A stretch of DNA of 64,000 bases from Hominisplanchenecus_A murintestinalis (GTDB lineage: Bacteria; Bacillota; Clostridia; Lachnospirales; Lachnospiraceae), in NCBI RefSeq assembly GCF_943193015.1, contig NZ_CALPCM010000004.1, forward strand, positions 67,838 to 131,837. Direction: 5' to 3'. Shown here in pieces: positions 31,878-40,862 of this stretch. Numbering within the stretch: position 1 is the first letter of the stretch; every line of letters begins with the position of its first letter. The translations under genes and the position numbers were made by a program. The notes below the pieces were generated by a model. The model saw nothing but the letters and a program-made list of their open reading frames with translations, had not been told where the DNA came from and did no database searches.

Positions 31878-34800
31878 GTGGAAGAGTTGAAAAGAAGGAT
31901 TGAACAGCTGCTGAATGGAATATTTGAGTATGAGGCTCCCAGGCTTGTGGTTTCCCAGGAGGAAATCCGTGCGGTGCTCCGAAAGGGCAGGACGTTCCGG
32001 GGAGAATTCCGGGTGGAGAGTGCGGATAAACGGAAAGTCAAAGGCTTTATCTATGCGGACAGCCCCCGCATGGCATATGAGCCTTCAGATTTTAATGGAA
32101 TTTCTGAGAAAATCGTGTATGAACCTGATATTACGGGTATGGAGGAAGGAGATGTGCTGGAAGGCGCGTTTACTGTTTGCTCGGATTTAGGGGAATACAG
32201 GATTCCTTACCATATTGAGATTGCCCGGAGCATGGTGAAGACTTCTGCTGAAGTGATTGACAGCCTGGAAGATTTCCAGAAACTTGCCCGGGAGGATTTT
32301 CAGAAAGCATATCCCGTTTTTGTATCGGAGGGATTTCGGAACATGTTGGAGAGACAGAAGCCGGAATGGATCCCTTTGTATGAAGGATTGCGTACACAGG
32401 CGTCAGGTTATGCGGATATGGAGGAGTTTCTGGTGGGAATCCATGCGAAAGACGTGGTAAATCTTACGCTGGAAAAGCCAGACACGTATTTTGAAGGGCT
32501 TGGGCAGACCCAGAAGGAATCAGCAGTGCTTTCGAAGGACGGCTGGGGTTTTCAGAAACTGGATATCTGTACAGATGCGGAGTTCCTGGAAGTAGAGCGT
32601 CCGGTGGTTACGACGGATGAATTTATTGGGAGCACTTACCGCCTGGATTATCTGATTTACCCGGACAGGCTTCACGAAGGGAAGAATTACGGAAAGATTT
32701 TTGTAAAAAGCCCTTACCAGACACTGTGCTTTGAGGTAACTGTGGCAAAGAATGCCGAAAACGGCCCGTCAGGACAGCGGCATGAGCAGAAGGTAAGGAT
32801 AAAGCGTCTGATGGAGCGGTATGTGGAGTTCCGGCTCCGCAGGCTCAGTCTGAAAAAGTGGGTGGACAGTTCGCTGGCGGACTTAAAAGCATACAGGAAT
32901 GCGGGCGGCGCGCATCCTATGCTGGAGTTGTACCAGGCGCATCTTCTCTTTGCGGCAGGACGGGAAGATGAGGCGTGCATTCTCCTCACAGAGTTTGAGG
33001 GAGAGCGCGGGAGGATGGAGAAACCGGAAGTCAGAGGCTACTACCTGTATTTGACAACATTTTATAATAAAGACAGGGTTTATGTAGACTATGTAGAAGA
33101 GACTCTTTTGGAGCTGCTTCATCAGGATAGGGAAAACTGGAGGCTGCAATGGCTGCTTTTGTATCTTCAGGAAAGCATGATTTCACGTCCGGCAGATAAG
33201 CTTGAAGCCATCCGAAGTCAGTTCCTTTATGGGTGCCGGAGCCGTATTATGTACTTGGAGGCTTACGGGATTATTGAGAAAAAACCGGGAATGCTTAAGA
33301 AGCTGGGAGAATTTGAGGTGAGCCTGCTTCATTTTATATGCCGGGAAGGGCTTTTGGATGAAGAAATTATCCGGCATATCACAGATTTGGCGGGACGGGA
33401 GAAAAAATATTCGAAACATCTGTATGATATCTTGAAACAATGTTATGAGGAGCAGCCTTCGGGGAACCTGTTAAAAGTTATCTGCAGCCTGTTGATTAAA
33501 GGGGATAAGGACGGAGAAGCATACTTTGCATGGTATGAGGCTGCGGTAGAGTCGGATATCCGGCTTACCGGTCTGTATGAGCATTATGTGAATTCTATGG
33601 GAACAGGTTTTCAAAAGCCTCTGCCACGGATGATTAAGATGTATTTCTCATATAATAATACGCTGAACTATCAGAAAAAGGCGGCAGTGTATGCGAATGT
33701 AATAGAACATCGGGAAGAAGATATGCGAACGTTTGAGAACTATCAGCCGACGATCGAAAAGTTTATGGTGGAGCAGCTGGAGGCGGGGCATATTAATCGA
33801 AGCCTGGCGTTGATTTACCGGACGTTTCTGAATGCGTCTGTCCTGAACCGCTGGATAGCTGAGCATTTGGCGAAGGTGATTTTTACATGTGAAGTTCGCT
33901 GTGACAGCCCAAATGCCCGCTATGTGGTAGTGGTTCACCGTGAGCTTGAGCATGAGCAGCGGGCGGCGCTGCTGGGCGGAAAAGCTGAGGTGAAACTATT
34001 TACCGAAAATTATCAGATTTTTATCGAGGATGACAGAGGAAACCGCTGTACAGCTTCACTGCCGTATGAGACGGAACGGCTTTTGGAGAGCGGCGAGCTT
34101 TTGGCTCTCTGCCGGAATATGTCATCGGAGTGTCCGGAAATTCTTCTGAACATCTGTGGGGCGGCAGTGGGAGAGCATGTTGTCGGGGAAAAGAATGTAA
34201 AGAGCTTCTGGAAGCTTTTGGACGTCAGCGGTATCCGGGAGGGATATAAAGAAGCAGTGAGGAAGGAGCTTTTAGACTATTATTACGCAAATCCAAAATC
34301 GGCGTCCCTGGATGAATTTTTGCATGGAATCAGCCTGGAAAAATTTTTCCGGACGGATAAGCGCAAGCTTTTGGGGATGCTGGCAGCGGAAGGAATGTGC
34401 AGTGAGGCGTTTGCCCTGGTGGGAACTTACGGGGCAGAAAGGGCGGAACTTGGCTCTCTGGTGCGGATATGCAGCCGGAATGTGCTGAGCAGGGAGTATG
34501 AGCCGGATGATATGCTGCTCTCTGTCTGCTGGTACTGCTTCAGGCATGAGAAATATGATGAAACTCTGCTTTCTTATCTTCTGAAACATTATGACGGCCC
34601 GATACAGGACATGAAGCGTCTCTGGAAAGCGGGAAAACAATTTGAGCTGGATACTTACAGGCTGGAAGAGAAGATTCTTCTTGTGTTGGTTTTTATGCGC
34701 TCCGGCACAGAAGAGACAGAGGAAATTTTTGATTCTTACCGGAAAAATATGGGGAAAAAACCGTTAATATCGGCGTATGTCATCTATCGGGCATATGAGT

Positions 34801-35441
34801 ATTTTGTGCGGGGGATTTCTGTCAGCGCTCCGGTGTTTGCCTACATTGAGAGGGAATATGAGATGGGACAGGAGATGCAGGATGTATGCCTGCTGGCGCT
34901 GCTGCGGTTTTATGCGGCTCAGCCTTCCCTGACGGACAAGCAGGAAGGGAATGTGCAGAAGCTTTTGGAGGAATTTTATTACAGGGGGATGCCTTTCGCA
35001 TTTTATAGGGATTTCCCGACAGAGTTAATACGCCCATTTCAGCTGCAGGATAAGAGCTATGTAGAGTATCGGGCGAATCCTGGAGCGTCCGTGACGCTGA
35101 GCTGGTCTGTGGAGAGACAGGGCGGAGGGAAAACCAGAAAGAGTTCAGAGCTAATGAAGGATGTTTACCAAGGTGTGTTTGTAAAAGAATTCACGCTGTT
35201 TTATGGGGAAACTGTTCACTATAAGATACGTGAAGATTTTGACGGGACAAAGCGGGAGACAGAGCCTATGACGCTTTCCTGGGACGCCAGGGGAAATATG
35301 GAAGGCGATACGCGCTATGATTTGATTAACCGTCTGGCAAAGGCGGTATCTGATAAGGACAAACGGGCAGCCAGGGACGTGATGCAGCTCTATTTTGAAC
35401 AGGAATGCCTGGCAAAACATATTTTCCCGAATAATGAATAG
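31878..35441 (+). CDS. Giant DUF5717-type protein (first gene of the Hsp70-like operon)
   Basis: 1187 residues, soluble, no signal peptide or membrane segment. The first 290 residues look beta-rich (RGEFRVESADKRKVKGFIYAD, then VTTDEFIGSTYRLDYLIYPDRLHEGKNYGKIFVKSPYQT), like chaperone or carbohydrate-binding sandwiches. From about 320 to 1050 the protein is helical-repeat-like with TPR-style spacing (ADLKAYRNAGGAHPMLELYQAHLLFAAG). The end is beta-rich again (YRANPGASVTLSWSVERQGGG). I recall this family as DUF5717. The GTG at 31878 has a weak ribosome site; the in-frame TTG at 31887 has AGGTGG five bases before and may be the true start. Followed 24 bases later by an Hsp70-like gene. Role unknown. 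Confidence 0.8.
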   Translation: MEELKRRIEQLLNGIFEYEAPRLVVSQEEIRAVLRKGRTFRGEFRVESADKRKVKGFIYADSPRMAYEPSDFNGISEKIVYEPDITGMEEGDVLEGAFTVCSDLGEYRIPYHIEIARSMVKTSAEVIDSLEDFQKLAREDFQKAYPVFVSEGFRNMLERQKPEWIPLYEGLRTQASGYADMEEFLVGIHAKDVVNLTLEKPDTYFEGLGQTQKESAVLSKDGWGFQKLDICTDAEFLEVERPVVTTDEFIGSTYRLDYLIYPDRLHEGKNYGKIFVKSPYQTLCFEVTVAKNAENGPSGQRHEQKVRIKRLMERYVEFRLRRLSLKKWVDSSLADLKAYRNAGGAHPMLELYQAHLLFAAGREDEACILLTEFEGERGRMEKPEVRGYYLYLTTFYNKDRVYVDYVEETLLELLHQDRENWRLQWLLLYLQESMISRPADKLEAIRSQFLYGCRSRIMYLEAYGIIEKKPGMLKKLGEFEVSLLHFICREGLLDEEIIRHITDLAGREKKYSKHLYDILKQCYEEQPSGNLLKVICSLLIKGDKDGEAYFAWYEAAVESDIRLTGLYEHYVNSMGTGFQKPLPRMIKMYFSYNNTLNYQKKAAVYANVIEHREEDMRTFENYQPTIEKFMVEQLEAGHINRSLALIYRTFLNASVLNRWIAEHLAKVIFTCEVRCDSPNARYVVVVHRELEHEQRAALLGGKAEVKLFTENYQIFIEDDRGNRCTASLPYETERLLESGELLALCRNMSSECPEILLNICGAAVGEHVVGEKNVKSFWKLLDVSGIREGYKEAVRKELLDYYYANPKSASLDEFLHGISLEKFFRTDKRKLLGMLAAEGMCSEAFALVGTYGAERAELGSLVRICSRNVLSREYEPDDMLLSVCWYCFRHEKYDETLLSYLLKHYDGPIQDMKRLWKAGKQFELDTYRLEEKILLVLVFMRSGTEETEEIFDSYRKNMGKKPLISAYVIYRAYEYFVRGISVSAPVFAYIEREYEMGQEMQDVCLLALLRFYAAQPSLTDKQEGNVQKLLEEFYYRGMPFAFYRDFPTELIRPFQLQDKSYVEYRANPGASVTLSWSVERQGGGKTRKSSELMKDVYQGVFVKEFTLFYGETVHYKIREDFDGTKRETEPMTLSWDARGNMEGDTRYDLINRLAKAVSDKDKRAARDVMQLYFEQECLAKHIFPNNE

Positions 35442-35465
35442 TTCGGAGGTAAATCGGAGGCGGAT

Positions 35466-36629
35466 ATGGCAATGGATTTTAACGAGGTAATCATAGGCTT
35501 TGATTTGGGGCGGAACTCCTCTGTGCTCACTTTTTACCATCAGAATAATACGGAGCCTAAGACGGTCAGCGCGGTGGCGGGAGAGGAGAAGTATCAGATT
35601 CCTACTCCGAGGGACTTATTTCCGCTGATTGAACAAAAAGTGGAGCTGGGAGTTGCGCTGTTGTCGAATTTCTTTAAAGTGTGTTTTGAAAAACTTTCGG
35701 CAGTGGGGCCTATGAGCGGGGCAGTGGTGATGGTGACAATGGCGGAGATGCGCCGGGACTGGGTGCAGGCAATCCGGCAGGCTCTGGAGATGCTGGGCAT
35801 TCCAAAAGATAAGGTTTATCTCCAGGATTATCTGGAGAGTTTCTACTATTATGCGTTGAGCCAGAAGAAGGATTTATGGCGCTATAAGGTGGGACTGTTT
35901 TCTTATGAGGAAGATTTTATCACAGGATATGAGCTGCATATCAATGGAAAGACAAAGCCGGCTATGGTCTCCGTGAAGAACAGGGGACGCATCTGCCTGG
36001 ATGAAAAGACGAGGGGAAGCCGGAAACCGGAACACTGGAAGCGAATGAAAGACGTGCGTTTTCTGGAACATGCGAAGAAGGTGATGGGCACAGATGCATA
36101 TTCCACGGTTTACCTGGTGGGAGATGGTTTTGACCAGAGCTGGGAGCAGGAATCCCTCAAATATCTGTGTAGCAGGCGGAAAGTGTTTTTGGGCCGGAAT
36201 CTGTATTCTAAGGGAGCGTGCTATGGGGCGATGAGCCTGGCGGGGATAAAGCCTCTGGGAAATTATATTTATGCAGGACCGGATATGATTGAGCATAATG
36301 TGGGCATGAAGATGTTCAAGCGGGGGATAGAGAGCCGCATGGATATGATAAACGCCGGAATCAATTACTACATGGCATATTTTGAATGTGAATTTATTTT
36401 GGACGGCACGGATGAGCTGGTATTTTTCACCCGGAGTATACATGGCGAGAGCATGGCTCATAAAGTGCGGCTGACAGATCTTCCCAAACGGCCGAACCGG
36501 GCGACCAGGATACACATGGAGATAACTTTTACGGCAAAAGATAAGTGCCGGATAAGGCTTGAGGACATGGGGCTTGGCGAGCTGTATAAAAGCTCGGGAA
36601 AAAAATGGGAAGCAGTGATTGAGCTGTAG
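35466..36629 (+). CDS. Degenerate Hsp70/actin-like (ASKHA) ATPase, DUF5716-type
   Basis: 387 residues. Segments line up with the Hsp70 fold: IIGFDLGRNSS (9-19) with IGIDLGTTNS, the phosphate-1 loop; VYLQDYLESFYYYAL (117-131) with the INEPTAAALAYG region; VYLVGDGFDQSW (215-226) with the adenosine motif LVGGSSRIP; and NLYSKGACYGA (245-255) with NPDEAVAYGA. The phosphate-2 loop (YKVGLFSYEEDFITGYELHI, 140-159) has lost the DLGGGT glycines, so ATP may bind but hydrolysis is doubtful. The last 110 residues form a beta-rich C-terminal part. I recall this family as DUF5716. The ribosome site TCGGAGG fits. Probably acts with the two flanking gene products. Confidence 0.8.
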   Translation: MAMDFNEVIIGFDLGRNSSVLTFYHQNNTEPKTVSAVAGEEKYQIPTPRDLFPLIEQKVELGVALLSNFFKVCFEKLSAVGPMSGAVVMVTMAEMRRDWVQAIRQALEMLGIPKDKVYLQDYLESFYYYALSQKKDLWRYKVGLFSYEEDFITGYELHINGKTKPAMVSVKNRGRICLDEKTRGSRKPEHWKRMKDVRFLEHAKKVMGTDAYSTVYLVGDGFDQSWEQESLKYLCSRRKVFLGRNLYSKGACYGAMSLAGIKPLGNYIYAGPDMIEHNVGMKMFKRGIESRMDMINAGINYYMAYFECEFILDGTDELVFFTRSIHGESMAHKVRLTDLPKRPNRATRIHMEITFTAKDKCRIRLEDMGLGELYKSSGKKWEAVIEL

Positions 36630-36644
36630 AAGGAGGCATGGGGA

Positions 36645-37436
36645 ATGAGCGGCTATCATTTGTGTCAGGTGAGGAAAGCGGAGCATCCTTATTATATTGA
36701 AAGTATCAGCACGAATATATACACAATAGAAGAATTGTGCTTTTATCTGCAGCAGAATATCTATCTGGTGGACAGTTCTATTATGAATGAAGAGCTGTGC
36801 AGCTGGGTAGGAGAAGAACTGGGGCTGAAAAAGCTGTGCCGGAAGCTTACGGAACGTTTGGAGGAGGCGCGGCATGGCAGCATGGCGGGATTTCTTCTGC
36901 CCATTTTCAAAGAAATCGGATATCTGTCGCCGGAAGAGCACCGCCAGGTGCAGGAACAAATTTCCGGCATTGAAATCCAGCCGGCGGATTTGCGGAGAAA
37001 GATAAAGGCGGATTATCTGATGAAGTACGGGATGTACGGGAATGCCATCCGGGAGTACTGCCGAATTTTAAAGGACAGGAATCCGGGGAATCTGGGAATT
37101 CAGTTTTATGCCTCGGTACTGGACAGCATGGCCGCAGGGTATGGGCATCTCTTTCTTTTTGAAGAAGCAGCGGACTGTCTGTGGCAGTCTTATGGGATTG
37201 TGAAATCGGCGCAGACGTTAAACCGTTATCTTTCGGTACTGCCTTTGTTTTTAGATAAGGAAGCGTACCGTGCAAGGCTGCAGGAGATTTCCGTGACGCG
37301 GGCGCAGATTGACAGGATTGAGACGAAAAATGCGAAATATATACGGGAAGAAGTGCCGAAGCTTTTAAAAGCGTGGGACGCGGAAAAGTTTCTGGAACAG
37401 CAGAAGAAAGAGTATTGTAAAAGCGCATGCAGTTAA
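36645..37436 (+). CDS. Helical-repeat protein of the DUF5717/Hsp70-like operon
   Basis: 263 residues. The N-terminal 110 residues (IYTIEELCFYLQQNIYLVDSSIMNEELCSWV) form a helical domain. The middle (KADYLMKYGMYGNAIREYCRILKDRNPGNLGIQFYASVLDSMAAGYGHLFLFEEAADCLWQSY) has two or three TPR-like helix pairs. The C-terminal helix is charged. It starts 15 bases after the Hsp70-like gene with AGAAGGAGG upstream, so it is the third gene of the operon. A TPR adaptor beside an Hsp70-like protein suggests a co-chaperone or scaffold; this is inference. Confidence 0.75.
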   Translation: MSGYHLCQVRKAEHPYYIESISTNIYTIEELCFYLQQNIYLVDSSIMNEELCSWVGEELGLKKLCRKLTERLEEARHGSMAGFLLPIFKEIGYLSPEEHRQVQEQISGIEIQPADLRRKIKADYLMKYGMYGNAIREYCRILKDRNPGNLGIQFYASVLDSMAAGYGHLFLFEEAADCLWQSYGIVKSAQTLNRYLSVLPLFLDKEAYRARLQEISVTRAQIDRIETKNAKYIREEVPKLLKAWDAEKFLEQQKKEYCKSACS

Positions 37437-37444
37437 AACGGCGG

Positions 37445-37473
37445 TTGACAGTTCTTCTAATATATGCTAGTAT
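37445..37473 (+). promoter_or_regulatory. Strong promoter of the amino-acid ABC importer
   Basis: TTGACA (37445-37450), 17 bases, TAGTAT (37468-37473). It begins nine bases after the preceding stop codon and separates the importer from the DUF5717 operon. Confidence 0.75.
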
Positions 37474-37552
37474 GATTTTGCTGATTTAGCATGGTAGAGT
37501 GCTCAATCGATAAAGACACATGCTTATACATAATTATGGAGGAGAATTTATT

Positions 37553-38434
37553 ATGAAAAAAAGAATCATTAGCGCGATGCTGATTACAGCGATGGCGGCA
37601 GCTATGACAGCAGGATGCGGAACGAAAGAGGAAGCTCCGGCAACGGAAACAGCTGCAGAGTCCGGGACAGAAGAGGCAGTGAAATTAGAGGATGATACAG
37701 ATGCTCCGGAATCAGAGGCAGCAGGAGCGGAAAAGTCAGGCGATACGTTTACGGTAGGCTTTGACCAGGATTTCCCGCCTATGGGATTTGTAGGCGAGGA
37801 CGGCGAGTTTACAGGCTTTGACCTGGAACTGGCAGCAGAGGTGGCAAAGCGTCTTGATAAAGAAATCGTGTACCAGCCAATCGCATGGGACGCGAAGGAC
37901 ATGGAGCTTGAGTCGGGTACGATTGACTGTATCTGGAATGGATTTACCATGAATGGACGAGAGGATTCCTATACCTGGAGCGAGCCGTACATGAAGAATA
38001 ACCAGGTATTTGTAGTGAAAGCGGACGCTGGCATCAGCACAAAGGAAGACTTGGCCGGAAAGGTCGTAGATGTACAGACAGATTCCAGTGCAGAGGCAGC
38101 TTTGAAAGAAGATGAAGAGCTGATGAATTCGTTCGGACAGCTTGTGACAGTGGCAGATTACAATACGGCATTTATGGATCTGGAGTCTGGTGCGGTAGAT
38201 GCGATTGCTATGGATGATGTGGTAGCAAGCTATCAGATTGAGCAGAGGCAGGTAGATTTCGTAGTGCTGGATGAGACACTGGCAGCAGAAGAGTACGGCG
38301 TCGGCTTTAAGCTGGGCAATGAAGAGCTGCGAGACCAGGTACAGGATGCGTTGAAAGAGATGGCGGCAGACGGCACGCTGGCAGAGATTTCAGACAAATG
38401 GTTTGGCAAGGATATTACGACAATCGGTAAATAA
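37553..38434 (+). CDS. Amino-acid ABC transporter substrate-binding lipoprotein
   Basis: 293 residues. Lipoprotein signal peptide with lipobox TAGC (lipid-bearing Cys22), an acidic Thr/Ala/Glu linker (24-60), then a solute-binding family 3 domain (TFTVGFDQDFPPMGFVGEDGEFTGFDLELAAEVAKRL; WNGFTMNGRE; KVVDVQTDSSAEAAL). Binds a polar amino acid, probably cystine, glutamine or arginine, outside the membrane. The start at 37553 has GGAGGAG upstream and gives a proper signal peptide; the longer frame does not. A hairpin after the stop lets it be made in excess over the permease. Confidence 0.93.
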   Translation: MKKRIISAMLITAMAAAMTAGCGTKEEAPATETAAESGTEEAVKLEDDTDAPESEAAGAEKSGDTFTVGFDQDFPPMGFVGEDGEFTGFDLELAAEVAKRLDKEIVYQPIAWDAKDMELESGTIDCIWNGFTMNGREDSYTWSEPYMKNNQVFVVKADAGISTKEDLAGKVVDVQTDSSAEAALKEDEELMNSFGQLVTVADYNTAFMDLESGAVDAIAMDDVVASYQIEQRQVDFVVLDETLAAEEYGVGFKLGNEELRDQVQDALKEMAADGTLAEISDKWFGKDITTIGK

Positions 38435-38448
38435 ATACAGCTATATCA

Positions 38449-38485
38449 GGGCTGCTGTAAAAGCGTTTTTGCAGCAGCCCTTTTT
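38449..38485 (+). terminator. Intra-operon terminator/attenuator after the binding-protein gene
   Basis: GGGCTGCTG (38449-38457) pairs with CAGCAGCCC (38472-38480), followed by TTTTT. A strong terminator 25 bases before the permease start, likely to give partial read-through so that binding protein exceeds permease. Confidence 0.88.
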
Positions 38486-38509
38486 ACGGTAAGTGCGGAG
38501 GAAGAGAAG

Positions 38510-39160
38510 ATGGATTATGGGATGATGCTTTCGAAACTGGCAGGCGGGATGCTGACAACTGTTTCGATATTTGGGCTGACGCTGCTGTTTTCCATGCCTC
38601 TTGGCATGGTGGTTGCTTTCGGCAGGATGTCAAAGAATAACATAGTACGTAACATTACAAAGATATACATATCAATTATGCGCGGCACTCCCCTGATGCT
38701 TCAGGTAATGGTGGTTTATTTCGGACCATACTATCTGTTTGGGATTCCGATTGCATCGTCCTACCGTTTTATTGCGGTTATTATCGGATTTGTGCTGAAT
38801 TATGCGGCATATTTTGCAGAAATTTACAGGGGCGGTATTGAGTCCATGCCGGTCGGGCAGTATGAGGCTGCCGCCTTGCTGGGATATACGAAGGGGCAGA
38901 CATTTCTGCGCATCATACTTCCACAGGTGATTAAGCGGATTATTCCGTCAGTGACGAATGAAGTGATTACACTGGTGAAGGATACTTCCCTGGCTATGGT
39001 AATCGCGGTGAGCGAGATGTTTACTATCGCGAAGGCGCTGGCTTCCTCCAGCACCAGCATGATGCCGTATGTAGCAGCAGGGATTTTCTACTATGTATTT
39101 AATTTCCTTGTGGCCTGGGCGATGGAGAAAATCGAGCATAAGCTGAACTATTACAGATAG
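38510..39160 (+). CDS. Amino-acid ABC transporter permease (HisM/GlnP type)
   Basis: 216 residues, five or so membrane segments. The conserved EAA loop is EAAALLGYTKGQTFLRIILPQVIKRIIPS (about 121-149), where the ATPase docks. MRGTPLMLQVMVVYF is the usual HisM-type segment. GGAGGAAGAG precedes the ATG. As only one permease gene is present, it should act as a homodimer with two copies of the downstream ATPase. Confidence 0.94.
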   Translation: MDYGMMLSKLAGGMLTTVSIFGLTLLFSMPLGMVVAFGRMSKNNIVRNITKIYISIMRGTPLMLQVMVVYFGPYYLFGIPIASSYRFIAVIIGFVLNYAAYFAEIYRGGIESMPVGQYEAAALLGYTKGQTFLRIILPQVIKRIIPSVTNEVITLVKDTSLAMVIAVSEMFTIAKALASSSTSMMPYVAAGIFYYVFNFLVAWAMEKIEHKLNYYR

Positions 39161-39174
39161 GGGGGGGAAGAGAT

Positions 39175-39927
39175 ATGAAGCTGTTGGAAATGAGCCATGT
39201 AAAGAAGAAATTCGGCGATTTGGAGGTGCTGAAAGATATTTCTGTTACGGTGGAGGAGGGACAGGTGCTGGCAATCATCGGGCCGTCCGGTTCCGGGAAG
39301 TCTACGCTGCTGCGGTGTGCCACGATGCTGGAAACGATGGATGACGGCGAGATGTACTATCTGGGCGAGCAGGCAGCGAAGAGCGAAGGCGGAAAAGCTG
39401 TGTACGCGAAACAGGCGGAGCTTCGGAGGATGCAGGGATATTATGGGCTGGTATTTCAGAACTTCAATCTGTTCCCACATTTTTCCGTGCTGAAAAATGT
39501 GATGGACGCGCCGGTTCATGTGCAGAAGCGAGATAAAGCAGAGGTGGAAAAGCAGGCGCGGGGGCTGCTGGATAAGATGGGACTTGGTGATAAAGCCGAC
39601 GCTTATCCGTACCAGCTTTCCGGCGGGCAGCAGCAGCGTGTGTCCATCGCCAGGGCGTTAGCGATGAATCCAAAGATTCTCTTTTTTGATGAACCGACTT
39701 CCGCGCTGGACCCGGAACTGACCGGAGAAATTCTGAAGGTCATCCGGGATTTGGCGGCAGAGCATATGACGATGGTAATCGTTACCCATGAGATGAACTT
39801 TGCCCGGAATGTGGCGGATCATATTATTTTTATGGAGCACGGGGTTATCGCAGAGCAGGGGACGCCGGAGGAACTGTTCAACTCCGGAAATCAGAGGATG
39901 CGGGAATTTCTGGGAAAATTTGAATAA
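39175..39927 (+). CDS. Polar amino-acid ABC transporter ATPase (GlnQ/HisP type)
   Basis: 250 residues with Walker A IGPSGSGKST, Q-loop LVFQNFNLFPHFSVL, signature LSGGQQQRVSIARAL, Walker B ILFFDEPTSALDPE and H-loop VTHEM. It follows the permease by 14 bases with a G-rich ribosome site (GGGGGGGGAAG). Energises import of the amino acid captured by the lipoprotein. Confidence 0.96.
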   Translation: MKLLEMSHVKKKFGDLEVLKDISVTVEEGQVLAIIGPSGSGKSTLLRCATMLETMDDGEMYYLGEQAAKSEGGKAVYAKQAELRRMQGYYGLVFQNFNLFPHFSVLKNVMDAPVHVQKRDKAEVEKQARGLLDKMGLGDKADAYPYQLSGGQQQRVSIARALAMNPKILFFDEPTSALDPELTGEILKVIRDLAAEHMTMVIVTHEMNFARNVADHIIFMEHGVIAEQGTPEELFNSGNQRMREFLGKFE

Positions 39928-39953
39928 GAGAAAGGTTTTCTGCAACTTGGAAC

Positions 39954-39982
39954 TTGCTTTATGCGGTACATTGTTATATACT
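39954..39982 (+). promoter_or_regulatory. Promoter of the purine gene group
   Basis: TTGCTT (39954-39959), 17 bases, TATACT (39977-39982), about 60 bases before purC. The leader is too short for a purine riboswitch, and no PurR-type box was recognised. Confidence 0.55.
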
Positions 39983-40041
39983 TGTAAATGTTTGAAACAG
40001 ATACATAGAAGATGACTCAAGAAAGACAGGTGGATTTCAAT

Positions 40042-40746
40042 ATGGAAAAAAAAGAGCTGCTTTATGAGGGGAAAGCAAAGAAGGTTTATTTGACAGACGA
40101 CCCGGATGTGTTGATTGTAGATTATAAGGATGATGCGACAGCATTCAACGGATTGAAAAAGGGTACGATTGTCGGAAAAGGTGTTGTAAATAACCGAATG
40201 ACAAACCTTGTTTTCCGGAAGCTGGAGAATGAGGGAGTCCCAACCCATTTTGTAGAAGAGTTGAGCGACAGAGAGACAGCCGTAAAGAAGGTGGAGATTG
40301 TTCCGCTGGAGGTTATCATCCGGAACGTGGCGGCAGGAAGCTTTTCAAAGAGGCTTGGCGTGCCGGAGGGGACGAAGTTCAAAGCTCCCACCATTGAGTT
40401 TAGTTATAAAAATGACGACCTGGGCGACCCGCTGATTAACGATTACTTCGCAATCGCGATGGAACTGGCGACCAGGGAAGAGATTGATACGATTACAAAG
40501 TATGCGTTTAAAGTGAATGAAGTTCTGAAAGCATACTTTATGGAAGCAAATATTGAACTGGTTGACTTTAAAATTGAATTCGGACGTTACCACGGGCAGA
40601 TTATCCTGGCGGATGAGACTTCGCCGGATACCTGCAGGCTGTGGGACGCAGATACCCATGAGAAACTGGACAAGGACCGTTTCAGAAGGGATCTTGGAAA
40701 TGTAGAGGAAGCATATAACGAAGTGTTTAAGCGTCTGGGGTTATAA
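40042..40746 (+). CDS. purC: SAICAR synthetase (phosphoribosylaminoimidazole-succinocarboxamide synthase)
   Basis: 234 residues. Joins CAIR and aspartate with ATP in de novo purine synthesis. Marks: LLYEGKAKKVY, the ATP/CAIR region EVIIRNVAAGSFSKRLGVPEG, and LVDFKIEFGR with DETSPDTCRLWD. Length is typical of the bacterial short form. The start at 40042 has AGGTGG eight bases upstream; the longer frame (40012) lacks one. Followed by a hairpin, then purF. Confidence 0.96.
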   Translation: MEKKELLYEGKAKKVYLTDDPDVLIVDYKDDATAFNGLKKGTIVGKGVVNNRMTNLVFRKLENEGVPTHFVEELSDRETAVKKVEIVPLEVIIRNVAAGSFSKRLGVPEGTKFKAPTIEFSYKNDDLGDPLINDYFAIAMELATREEIDTITKYAFKVNEVLKAYFMEANIELVDFKIEFGRYHGQIILADETSPDTCRLWDADTHEKLDKDRFRRDLGNVEEAYNEVFKRLGL

Positions 40747-40755
40747 ATAGCAGAG

Positions 40756-40790
40756 AGGCACAGAAATAGCAGCAGCTACGTCTGTGCCTT
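40756..40790 (+). terminator. Hairpin between purC and purF
   Basis: AGGCACAG (40756-40763) pairs with CTGTGCCT (40782-40789) around an 18-base loop; the tail TGCTCTTG is weak. It may act as a partial terminator or RNA processing site. Confidence 0.5.
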
Positions 40791-40862
40791 GCTCTTGTGA
40801 ATGCGGCAGGTTTCAGGACTGCCGTGCAGCAGAAGGTTTCAGGTGCGGACGGAGTGAGGGAT

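Noticed and set aside
35874..36959. 361-codon minus-strand frame over the Hsp70-like gene
   Set aside because: It covers the end of one convincing gene and the start of the next, whose ribosome sites and operon spacing support the plus strand.
39928..40041. Purine riboswitch before purC
   Set aside because: The promoter at 39954-39982 leaves only about 55 bases of leader, and the conserved riboswitch core was not seen.
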